Assembly (NCBI GenBank): GCA_024224995.1
Contig: JAAENB010000544.1
Location: forward strand, 1 to 64,000
Length of the DNA: 64,000 nt
Direction of reading: 5' to 3'
DNA from: a bacterium
GTDB lineage: Bacteria > Spirochaetota > UBA4802 > UBA5550
The position numbers were made by a program, and so were the translations under genes. Shown piece after piece: positions 54,860-62,218 of the stretch (positions are counted from its first letter, which is position 1; every line of letters starts with the position of its first letter). The notes beneath the pieces are model-generated. The model saw nothing but the letters and a program-made list of their open reading frames with translations, was not told where the DNA came from and did not search any database.

Positions 54860-55212
54860 ATTTTTACACCTGTCTCTTTTATTTTATAAATATTTGAATA
54901 TGGTTTTTCAAAAAAACCAAATTTATAGTCAAGTTTATAATCCGGTTAAAGATTTATTAAATGGAATCTGCAAAAAAAATGTGTGGTGTTCTTAATTCAG
55001 AATACAAATTAGTATTTTATGTTCAATTACTGATTAATATAATAATTAAAGATCAAATCGTCAATGGTGACAAAGAAAATAATTCCAGACAAAATTCGTC
55101 TTACACAAGTACCAGCGATTGTTCATTTTTATAAGAATATAAAATATTTAATATTATTGAGTCATTTAGCTCAGGTCTTAAGAAGGTTGCGATTCACTCT
55201 GTAGACAGGATC
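54860..55212. other. AT-rich intergenic region with lipoprotein promoter and a 54-base partial repeat
   Basis: These 353 bases lie between two minus-strand genes. On the minus strand TTAACC and TATAAA spaced 16 bases apart (near 54925-54955) could be the promoter for the lipoprotein gene. A GGTTTTT/AAAAACC hairpin lies near 54902-54918. Bases 55078-55131 resemble 7064-7117. A 21-codon minus-strand ORF within about 55060-55126 has no ribosome binding site and is not called as a gene. No RNA gene is recognised. Confidence 0.5.
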
Positions 55213-56103
55213 TTATTTTGGTATGGTCAATTTTTTTGGTTTATACCCGGCATAATACCCCGGGCAGCGGGCATTATACAAACAATTCCCGCACTCCCCT
55301 GACTTTTCTCTCACTCCATTATCGGTTTCAAAAAAAATCTCTTCATCAACTTCAGACATCAGATAAATATGATTACTGCTTAAATCATTAACCCGTTCCC
55401 GGAAGCGGCTGTTTATTAAACAATAGGGCAAACCATCATAATAACTGTTTATGCCGGCATTTTCCGCTATGGACATTGCTTCGCTAATTTTCTCTCCAGC
55501 GTATTCCATGGCCGGAACGATGCTCTGTATATTTCCCGTTACCCGGCCCTTTGGTTCCGGGTATGAGAACTTCAGCTTAACATCATCCCTGCCATTCCAT
55601 ACACGCTGAACAAGACCGGTCATTTCATTTAAGTGCTCAATATTCTTTGTTGTAACAACACAATTTATTGTAAAATCAACCGTTCCGGCCAGCTCTGCAA
55701 TGGTTTCAATTCCCGCGAAAACCTGTTCCCAGGCCCCCTGAACCCCGGTAATGGCATCATGAATATCCCGGGTGTGCGAATGCAGGGAGATATAAAAATA
55801 ATCGGTTCCCATGGCAAGTATATAACGCGCGAAATTTCTATAGGCCAGCATTCTTCCGTTTGTTACCAGTCCCCAGGCAAGGGCATTTTTTCGTAATTCC
55901 CGCAGGACTTCTTTTAACTGAGGATATATCGTGGGCTCACCCCCGGAAAGTAATACCTGGTCAATACCCGCATCTTTTGCTATTTCTATTTTTTTTATTA
56001 TACTTTCATGGGAGGCCGGAATATTTTTATTAGAGCAGGCATGACAAAACAGGCAGTTATTATTGCAGGCATAGTGTAGTTTGATAATTGCTCTTCTAAT
56101 CAT
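55213..56103 (-). CDS. Radical SAM protein of the six-gene cassette (paralogue 3)
   Basis: From the ATG at 56103 (296 residues) the protein starts MIRRAIIKLHYACNNNCLFC, with Cys13, Cys17 and Cys20 as cluster ligands and LLSGGEPT as glycine motif. LPYCLIN and CGNCLYNARCPG give the four auxiliary-cluster cysteines. It overlaps the previous gene by eight bases; the frame is open to a TTG at 56118. It is the last gene of the cassette. Paralogy with 56096 and 57019 suggests successive or redundant steps on one substrate. Confidence 0.82.
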   Translation of the reverse strand: MIRRAIIKLHYACNNNCLFCHACSNKNIPASHESIIKKIEIAKDAGIDQVLLSGGEPTIYPQLKEVLRELRKNALAWGLVTNGRMLAYRNFARYILAMGTDYFYISLHSHTRDIHDAITGVQGAWEQVFAGIETIAELAGTVDFTINCVVTTKNIEHLNEMTGLVQRVWNGRDDVKLKFSYPEPKGRVTGNIQSIVPAMEYAGEKISEAMSIAENAGINSYYDGLPYCLINSRFRERVNDLSSNHIYLMSEVDEEIFFETDNGVREKSGECGNCLYNARCPGYYAGYKPKKLTIPK

Positions 56104-57010
56104 TCCGTTCACGTACAATGGGCTTAAATTCCGATGTTCCGTACAGCTTGATATATCCTTTCCATATGCCGGTACACTGTTCCCTTTTTAAACAGCTTTC
56201 ACATTCCGGCATAAAACCAATCTGGGTCTTTTCCGCTGTTACCCCCCCGGAATATTTCCATAAATGCCGCGGCAGTATACAGTGCGGAAAATGATACAGG
56301 AAACATCGAAACTTATTCTCTATCAAAATATCTGCGGCTTCTTCTATATTTTCCATTATATCCGTGACCCGGTAGGCTACTGCATCGAGATTCTTCATGG
56401 CGATCCCGGCTAATTTCATATTTACCAGGATTACATCACTGAAAGTATAAGGACTGAAATTATCCGCTAAAAATTGAGCCGTGCTGTTGATATGCTCCGA
56501 GTTTATCTTATTTATTATTATCCTCAAATAGATTCTTACTTTTGCCCGGATTAAATTATGTATACCCGCTACCTGCTGCTCAAAGCTCCGCGGTGTCCGT
56601 GTTACGGCATCATGTATTTCCGCGTTTGGTCCGTATAGTGATGTTATTATTTTAAAATTTTTTAATCCCAGGGAGACAAGCTTCCTGGTATATTTTTCAC
56701 TGGAAAATACCCGGGCATTGGTTAACAAACCGATCTCTACATTCTCTTTTATCCTGTTTGTGTAATCAAGGATCTTAAACAAATCCTTATTTATCGTGGG
56801 TTCACCGCCGTTAAACTCAATATGATCCGAATATTGCAGAATTTTATCTACCCCCTTTTTCGCGTATTCAAAAGAGATATGATCTTTCATTGTCTCACGG
56901 ACAAATTCACTTCTTTCGGAAGCCCGGCCCGGCATGATACAGGAAATGCAATTATTATTACATTCAAAATGCAGGGGCACAAAGGCTTTATTCGGATCAC
57001 TATTACTCAT
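56096..57010 (-). CDS. Radical SAM protein of the six-gene cassette (paralogue 2)
   Basis: This 304-residue protein has CNNNCISC (Cys17, Cys21, Cys24), IEFNGGEPTI, and the auxiliary motif FPHCILP plus CESCLKREQCTG, followed by YIKLYGTSEFKP. The start lies eight bases after the previous gene and has GGTGAAGAG upstream. The conserved tail, Y-x-x-x-(F/Y)-G-x-x-E-(L/F)-x-P, is shared by all members of this local family. The substrate is unknown, and no precursor peptide gene is seen in the cassette. Confidence 0.82.
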   Translation of the reverse strand: MSNSDPNKAFVPLHFECNNNCISCIMPGRASERSEFVRETMKDHISFEYAKKGVDKILQYSDHIEFNGGEPTINKDLFKILDYTNRIKENVEIGLLTNARVFSSEKYTRKLVSLGLKNFKIITSLYGPNAEIHDAVTRTPRSFEQQVAGIHNLIRAKVRIYLRIIINKINSEHINSTAQFLADNFSPYTFSDVILVNMKLAGIAMKNLDAVAYRVTDIMENIEEAADILIENKFRCFLYHFPHCILPRHLWKYSGGVTAEKTQIGFMPECESCLKREQCTGIWKGYIKLYGTSEFKPIVRERND

Positions 57011-57018
57011 AATAAATC

Positions 57019-57930
57019 TTACTCTTCACCGATCGGTTTTAATTCATCAAATCCAAAATATTCCGCGTATTGCTCCCATAGTCCGGGGCATTTTTCATAA
57101 TATTTACAGTTATTACAATTTGGTCCTTTTAATTTTCCTTCAAACTTGCTGAAATCGAGTACCTGTTTGTCCTCCGGGGTTATTACCAGGGTATTAAAGT
57201 CCCCTGATTCGGCCATACTCTCTACATAGGAGGGCATAAAACAAAATGGGATATTAAATATTACTCCTTTGTCGAGCCGGAAAGTATCTATGATCTCTAA
57301 CGCATCCTGTAAATAGGGAATTATTTCAGAGATCTTTACTGCTATCTCGTCCCGGCAGGTGATGGAATTTCCTTCGTATATCATTGAAATAAAACAAAAT
57401 TTTGATATTCCTTTTGCTATGAAAAAATCTATAAACTGCGGAATGAACTTATAATTCAGCTTGTTTATAACAATATCAACCTCTACGGAAAACCCCCTTT
57501 TTTTGAGATTCTCTATCCCCTTTATTGCCTGCGCAAAGCTCCCCTCTACCCGGGTCAGCCGGTCATGAATCCTCGGGATATGGCTATGTATGGAAAATTT
57601 AAAAAAATTCGCCCCTGCTTCCAGTACCTTCTCTACAAAAGGTTCATACCCCAGCATCATTCCATTTGTTTGCAGCCGTATTACCGGGAACTCCAATCCC
57701 CTGGCAAAACGGATCAATTCAAACAAATCCTTCCGTATTGTAGGCTCCCCTCCGCCAAATCCCAACACCTTGGCGCCGCTGTTCTTTGCCTGCCATATAT
57801 CCTGCTTGATCTCATCTGTCGATTTATTCAGGTCCTTGCGCATATGCCCTATAGAACAAAACAAACAATTCTGATTGCATTTGTAATTTACGGTTATATC
57901 GGCTGTATATATATAATTAAATGTATCCAT
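57019..57930 (-). CDS. Radical SAM protein of the six-gene cassette (paralogue 1)
   Basis: This 303-residue protein has CNQNCLFC (Cys18, Cys22, Cys25), LGFGGGEPTI, IPFCFMP and CNNCKYYEKCPG, then YAEYFGFDELKP. It overlaps the cysteine desulfurase gene by 14 bases, so translation is coupled. Its C-terminal third is the closest match in the window to the SPASM-only protein at 59167, which suggests that the latter arose from a member of this family by loss of the radical SAM core. Confidence 0.83.
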   Translation of the reverse strand: MDTFNYIYTADITVNYKCNQNCLFCSIGHMRKDLNKSTDEIKQDIWQAKNSGAKVLGFGGGEPTIRKDLFELIRFARGLEFPVIRLQTNGMMLGYEPFVEKVLEAGANFFKFSIHSHIPRIHDRLTRVEGSFAQAIKGIENLKKRGFSVEVDIVINKLNYKFIPQFIDFFIAKGISKFCFISMIYEGNSITCRDEIAVKISEIIPYLQDALEIIDTFRLDKGVIFNIPFCFMPSYVESMAESGDFNTLVITPEDKQVLDFSKFEGKLKGPNCNNCKYYEKCPGLWEQYAEYFGFDELKPIGEE

Positions 57931-59179
57931 TATCCCCCGTGTGTCCGATTAATTGCAAAAACGTTTTTAATCGTCCATAAAACGCGTCGAATTCGGCCGC
58001 GTGGTTATACGCGTAACACGATAGCCGGATGCTGGCCTTACCCTGTGCCACATTAACATTATGCAAATAATGTGCCGGGGACGCGCAATGTGTCCCGCTC
58101 CTGTAGGCGAAAATATACTCTTTGTCTTCACCCAGGTATATATCAAGATCCTTATGGGAGATTTCTCCCGGTAATACAAACGATACAATTGGGCTGCCTG
58201 TTTTATTCCCCTGTCCCAGCACCCGCAAATTCAATCCTTCTATTTTTTCCCGTATATATAAATATAATGAGCTATGTGCTTCATGGCAGGCGTAAATTCC
58301 CATTTCATCATAAAAATTCAGTGCCGCGTATAAGCCCATTATCCCCGCGTAATGCTGCAAGCCGGCTTCAAACCGTAATGGCGGTTTGAGATATATGGGA
58401 TGGATCTCTCCATTACAATATTCCACATCATGGACCATACCGCCGCCATACTGTAAGGGTTTTAGCGTTTCAAGGTACTTCTTCTTCACATAGAGTACCC
58501 CCAGTCCTGTTGGCCCTCCTAATTTTGTTGAAGAAAAAGCACAAAAATCCACATCCGGAGACTGGACATTAAGCCTGTTGTGTGCGATATATTGGGCCTC
58601 ATCACTAAAAACCGGCACATTTTTTTCATGAGCTATTTCAATTACTTTTTCCAGGTTTATTACCTGTCCGGTGACATTTGAACAATGAGTTATTGCCAAT
58701 AACCTGGTCTTTTCCGTGATTGCTTCTCGAATGGTCTCAAGGTATTGCTCATTCTCAAAATCAAGATCAAGTATCTTTAAACTCCCTGAGGTGTTATAGA
58801 AAGGAAGCAAAACACTGTGATGTTCCAGGGAAGTGGTTATTATTTCATCTCCCTCTTCCACCTGCAATGAATTTGCCACAAGATTTATTGCCTCTGTGGT
58901 GTTTTTCGTCCAGATGACCTGCTCCCGGGCCGGGGCATTAATAAATTCCCGCACCTTGTTCCGCGACCTGTCACAATACTCATTAACATTCCTGCTCAAG
59001 AAATGCGATGACCTGGTCCCGCCGCATCCACCCAGGTTCGTATAATAATATGATACAGCGTCAATCACGGGCTGCGGTTTTAATACCGAACAGGCACTAT
59101 CGAAATAAATTAAACTTTTATTAGTATGTTTTTGATGCAATGAGGGGTAATGTTTTCTTAAATCACTTACAGCAAGCAC
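57917..59179 (-). CDS. Group II (SufS-like) cysteine desulfurase/class V aminotransferase
   Basis: The PLP lysine is Lys219 in SSTKLGGPTGLGVLY, with SDEAQ (Asp193) and the EHHS motif for cofactor binding. The catalytic Cys365 lies in YRSGTHCASPAH, as in SufS. So persulfide formation from cysteine, or the related selenocysteine lyase reaction, should be possible. Its 420 residues have normal length. It overlaps both its neighbours (13 and 14 bases), which ties it to the radical SAM genes. It could supply sulphur for a thiolated product or rebuild sacrificed auxiliary clusters of sulphur-inserting radical SAM enzymes. Confidence 0.85.
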   Translation of the reverse strand: MLAVSDLRKHYPSLHQKHTNKSLIYFDSACSVLKPQPVIDAVSYYYTNLGGCGGTRSSHFLSRNVNEYCDRSRNKVREFINAPAREQVIWTKNTTEAINLVANSLQVEEGDEIITTSLEHHSVLLPFYNTSGSLKILDLDFENEQYLETIREAITEKTRLLAITHCSNVTGQVINLEKVIEIAHEKNVPVFSDEAQYIAHNRLNVQSPDVDFCAFSSTKLGGPTGLGVLYVKKKYLETLKPLQYGGGMVHDVEYCNGEIHPIYLKPPLRFEAGLQHYAGIMGLYAALNFYDEMGIYACHEAHSSLYLYIREKIEGLNLRVLGQGNKTGSPIVSFVLPGEISHKDLDIYLGEDKEYIFAYRSGTHCASPAHYLHNVNVAQGKASIRLSCYAYNHAAEFDAFYGRLKTFLQLIGHTGDNGYI

Positions 59180-59751
59180 CAGAGATATCCCTTATCGGTC
59201 AGGTTCCTGGTAATCATGTTCTTTTCTGCCAGCTTTTCTCCCGCGCCTACTACATGGCTGCCCGTACTACAGTCATTACAAATTGGGAACTTCTTCGCAA
59301 GAATTAATAGCTCGGATGTGGTAATATTATTTTTATAATCCAATATTTTCAGCATACATTGCTCATTGTCAGTTAAAATAAAATTAATATTCACCGGCTT
59401 CAACTCTCCGGTCCCGAACTTTTCAACATAGTTCACGGGTAAGCCGGAACAGGTATTATTATAGTTACACTGATTACAGGTATCAATAAAAATATTCAGT
59501 TTGGTTTTCTTCATATACCGTTTATGTCCAAGGAACAGGCATAGCGGGAAATTAAGTAATTCAAAGTTTATTTCATTTTCAATAAGGATATCAAAAAAAT
59601 TCTTTAGTATTACAGACTTTTCAGAAATAAGGAAATCAATATCTTCCGATAATTCAAAGGCAAGGTTCTCCCTGTCTCTTAATACCGGAAGTTGTAAACC
59701 CAGGTTCTCTTTACCGATATCTTCCGTACGTATTACAATCAGATTATCCAC
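59167..59751 (-). CDS. SPASM-type protein without radical SAM core, with winged-helix-like tail
   Basis: Residues 1-118 match only the C-terminal third of the neighbouring radical SAM proteins: FPLCLFL (Cys71), CNQCNYNNTCSG (Cys92, Cys95, Cys101), then YVEKFGTGELKP. The radical SAM barrel and CX3CX2C motif are missing, and no remnant is seen upstream, because the hydrolase gene ends 22 bases before the start codon. The last 75 residues look like a small winged-helix domain (QCMLKILDYKNNITTSELL; AEKNMITRNLTDKGY) with a CNDC pair. It may bind a peptide or sugar and deliver it to the three radical SAM enzymes, or pass electrons through its single cluster. Confidence 0.75.
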   Translation of the reverse strand: MDNLIVIRTEDIGKENLGLQLPVLRDRENLAFELSEDIDFLISEKSVILKNFFDILIENEINFELLNFPLCLFLGHKRYMKKTKLNIFIDTCNQCNYNNTCSGLPVNYVEKFGTGELKPVNINFILTDNEQCMLKILDYKNNITTSELLILAKKFPICNDCSTGSHVVGAGEKLAEKNMITRNLTDKGYLWCLL

Positions 59752-59773
59752 GATATCCCCTGGCTACAGGCTC

Positions 59774-60436
59774 CTATACAATTGAAAAATACTTTGAAAT
59801 AATATCAAAATTCTTTACGACATTGTCTTTGCCCACAATCATATTCATATGTCCCGGCAATAATATTTCTATATCCATTTGAGATATTTTGTTGATACTC
59901 TCAACCAGTTTCCTACCGTCTCCGCCGGGGAAATCGACCCTGCCAAAACTCTCTTCAAATACCAGGTCTCCACATGCCATGGCTTTTTTCTCTTTCCAGT
60001 ATATACATACTGATCCCGGAGAATGCCCCGGAGTATGAATTACTTCAAGTTCCGTATCGCCAACCTTCCAGATCCCTTCTTTGAGAACCACATCAAATTT
60101 TATGTCCGGGAACGGCATGCCGAACATCCGGAAAAAAGCCGGTCCTTCCTGGTTATAAAATTCGATTTCCTCTTCATGCATCCCTATCTGCACGTCTTTT
60201 TCCAGAAAATTGAGCGTTCCTTCAAAATGATCCGGATGACAATGTGTATTGATTATATATTTTATATCAGCAGGATTTAATCCGTCTTTTTCCATATCAC
60301 TGAGGCGAGCATCAACATGGTTTTTGAGCCCCGGATCGAACAGGATATTCAAAGGCTCAGCGAAATAAAAGGCGTTACTGTTATTTTCAAATATACCTTT
60401 CCATATATAGGCATATACTCCATCACAAATCTTCAT
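59774..60436 (-). CDS. Metallo-beta-lactamase-fold hydrolase (glyoxalase II-like)
   Basis: The zinc ligands are in THCHPDH (His65, His67, Asp69, His70), TPGHSPGS, ACGDLVFEES and LPGHM. ATG at 60436 is chosen: AAGGAGAG lies seven bases upstream, while the frame is open 13 codons further without such a site. At 220 residues it is a compact member of the hydroxyacylglutathione-hydrolase-like group, which opens thioesters, lactones or persulfides (ETHE1-like). Together with a cysteine desulfurase, persulfide or thioester chemistry is attractive, but this is inference. It is the first gene of the six-gene cassette. Confidence 0.88.
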   Translation of the reverse strand: MKICDGVYAYIWKGIFENNSNAFYFAEPLNILFDPGLKNHVDARLSDMEKDGLNPADIKYIINTHCHPDHFEGTLNFLEKDVQIGMHEEEIEFYNQEGPAFFRMFGMPFPDIKFDVVLKEGIWKVGDTELEVIHTPGHSPGSVCIYWKEKKAMACGDLVFEESFGRVDFPGGDGRKLVESINKISQMDIEILLPGHMNMIVGKDNVVKNFDIISKYFSIV

Positions 60437-60518
60437 ATAAACTCTCCTTCCAAAATACTTACTGTAATATGTCACACTTCACGCATATTGCCTGAAATGC
60501 AAGAAAAAAACAGGGTGC

Positions 60519-60560
60519 GGTATGGGTAGGGGCACGGCGCGCCGTGCCCCTACCCATACC
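60519..60560 (-). terminator. Perfect 42-base palindrome acting as mtaB terminator; REP-like
   Basis: Bases 60519-60560 are a perfect, G/C-rich palindrome centred between 60539 and 60540, with no free loop. On the minus strand, after mtaB, it is followed by GCACCCTG and seven T residues, which is the pattern of an intrinsic terminator. It lies seven bases after the mtaB stop codon. The GTAGGGGCACGGC arm resembles dispersed palindromes found in many bacterial genomes, so a mobile palindromic element may have been recruited. Confidence 0.8.
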
Positions 60561-60566
60561 CTGCCC

Positions 60567-61856
60567 CTACCGGGTTGTCCCTTTCAGGATCAATTTTTCA
60601 GGATCAAAAAGAGTAATTATTTCGATAAATTTATTAGCAGGTTGTTCTTCTTCCAGCTCTATTGGGATATAGTATTCGTTGAATCCACGGCCTTTGTCTT
60701 CACGGCTTTTTTCTGTTAACAAAAGGCTTTTTCTATTATTAAACTTTGCGTAATAATCAGCTTTTTGTTTTTTATACAGTTCCATTACTTTGCGGCTTCG
60801 TTCTTTTTTTACCCATTCCTCAACTGTTTCATTCATTTCAGCAGCTTTTGTTCCCGGGCGAGGTGAATAACGGAAGGTGTGAATATGAGAAAATTCCACG
60901 GCCTTTATTAGATCCATGGTTTCGCTAAACTCAGCATCTGTTTCTCCGGGGAAACCGGTGATTAAATCGGTGGTGAGATTTATCAGGGGCTCCCTGGTTT
61001 TTAAGGTTTCTGCCAGGGATAAAAAATCTTCCCTGGTATATGAACGATTCATTCTTTGCAGCACTGTGTTGCTTCCGCTTTGAAGAGAGAGATGAAGATG
61101 TTTTACCATTTTATCATGAGTTATTAAATCACCGGTTCGTGCTGTCACATAATTTGGCGATAATGATGATAAATGCAGCCGAAACTCCCCATCTTTGGCA
61201 AGAAGCTCTTCCAGAAGATCATCAAGCTTATTTTTTCCGCTTTTATAGTGTCCAATCATTACTCCGGATAGTACAATCTCCTTACATCCCGATGCCAGGA
61301 GCTGGTCGAACTCATTGGATATATCTTCAAAAGGTTTGCTCCGGGGCTCGCCCCGCAAATAGGGTATTATACAATAGGAGCAGTAATTATCGCAGCCATC
61401 CTGTATTTTCAGGTTTACCCTGGTTGTTGTTGCCTGTATCGCAGTTCTATAGCCGAAGGGTGATGCCTTTTCCCGGTCTAGGTCATGGAACAATACGATA
61501 TTTTCTATAAGGTCGGGAACCAGGTATTTGTAATCATTTGGTATAAAATAAAGATTATCTTCCTGTTCCAGGTCTTTCGCCATACAGCCCACTACCAGTA
61601 TCCTGCTATGGGATCTCTCTTTGAGCTCCCGTGCCGCACGATAAATAAGTTTCCGGGTTTTTCGTTCACTATGCAGGGTTACGGCACATGAGTTGATAAC
61701 AACAACATCGGGCTCACTGCCGGGGTCGGGTCTATTCGCGGCGGCGCTGGCTGTTTCATCAAAGACCTCATGGCCCCGTTCTCGAAGTTCCGTTACTATG
61801 GACTGCATTTCCGAATGATTCAGCCTGCATCCCAATGATGATACTTTTATTTTCAT
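60567..61856 (-). CDS. mtaB: tRNA t6A37 methylthiotransferase MtaB
   Basis: It converts t6A37 of ANN-decoding tRNAs to ms2t6A. The N-terminal UPF0004 domain carries Cys10, Cys57 and Cys91 (SLGCRLN, INSCAVT, VVGCMAK) for the auxiliary cluster; the radical SAM motif is CDNYCSYC (Cys155, Cys159, Cys162) with IIPYLRGEPRSKP. The C-terminal region after VMELYKKQKADYYAKF is a TRAM-like domain. Its 429 residues have normal length. It is separated from the six-gene cassette by the palindrome at 60519. It is the only radical SAM gene here with a clear housekeeping role. Confidence 0.95.
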   Translation of the reverse strand: MKIKVSSLGCRLNHSEMQSIVTELRERGHEVFDETASAAANRPDPGSEPDVVVINSCAVTLHSERKTRKLIYRAARELKERSHSRILVVGCMAKDLEQEDNLYFIPNDYKYLVPDLIENIVLFHDLDREKASPFGYRTAIQATTTRVNLKIQDGCDNYCSYCIIPYLRGEPRSKPFEDISNEFDQLLASGCKEIVLSGVMIGHYKSGKNKLDDLLEELLAKDGEFRLHLSSLSPNYVTARTGDLITHDKMVKHLHLSLQSGSNTVLQRMNRSYTREDFLSLAETLKTREPLINLTTDLITGFPGETDAEFSETMDLIKAVEFSHIHTFRYSPRPGTKAAEMNETVEEWVKKERSRKVMELYKKQKADYYAKFNNRKSLLLTEKSREDKGRGFNEYYIPIELEEEQPANKFIEIITLFDPEKLILKGTTR

Positions 61857-61926
61857 TATTATACACTACGAAATGGGGTGCGCGGGTGTCAAGAAAAATG
61901 CTTCGTTTTAAAATCGGAGTTAATTC

Positions 61927-61955
61927 TTGACAATCAATCCATTGTAAATTATCTT
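61927..61955 (+). promoter_or_regulatory. Sigma-70-like promoter upstream of the toxin-antitoxin relic and miaA
   Basis: A perfect TTGACA (61927-61932) is followed after 17 bases by TATCTT (61950-61955). Transcription would start near 61962, giving a leader of about 35 bases to the ATG at 61996. It may be the original promoter of the decayed antitoxin-toxin pair that now drives miaA. Confidence 0.5.
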
Positions 61956-61995
61956 TACATTAGTTCTATCTAAATTATTATAGAAAGGCAATTGT

Positions 61996-62154
61996 ATGAA
62001 AGAATCAACAGATTGGGAAAGGGAACAAGAAACGTTGTATGTCCTTCAAAACTCCAGCATGGTAACACAAATCGCAGAATCAATGAAAACACATAAATCC
62101 GGCAACGGATATAAACCCTCACAAAAGGAACTCGATGAGATCAATCGTATTTGA
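61996..62154 (+). pseudogene. Truncated Phd/YefM-type antitoxin
   Basis: This 52-codon reading frame (WEREQETLYVLQNSSMVTQI, then GNGYKPSQKELDEI) matches the C-terminal half of YefM/Phd-type antitoxins, including the ETLYVLQN helix that follows the dimer domain. The N-terminal DNA-binding half is missing. AGAAAGG lies upstream of the ATG, so a short peptide may still be made. It overlaps the toxin relic at 62135 by the normal antitoxin-toxin overlap. It may be inert or may still bind toxins of related modules elsewhere. Confidence 0.7.
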
Positions 62155-62218
62155 GGGCAAAACCTGGAGTAAATACGAAGACCTGAGAAACTGTGCCCCC
62201 ACACCTCATCATGAATAA
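62135..62218 (+). pseudogene. Truncated Txe/YoeB-type toxin start
   Basis: The ATG at 62135 opens a frame reading MRSIVFEGKTWSKYEDLRN, the usual N-terminus of Txe/YoeB mRNA interferases. After about 19 residues the similarity ends in unrelated codons and a stop at 62216 that lies inside the miaA start region. The catalytic C-terminal part is deleted, so no toxin activity is expected. Confidence 0.72.

Noticed and set aside
55060..55126. A 21-codon minus-strand ORF (MNNRWYLCKTNFVWNY...) as precursor peptide of the six-gene cassette
   Set aside because: No ribosome binding site, no leader-core pattern, and the DNA overlaps the partial repeat shared with 7064-7117.
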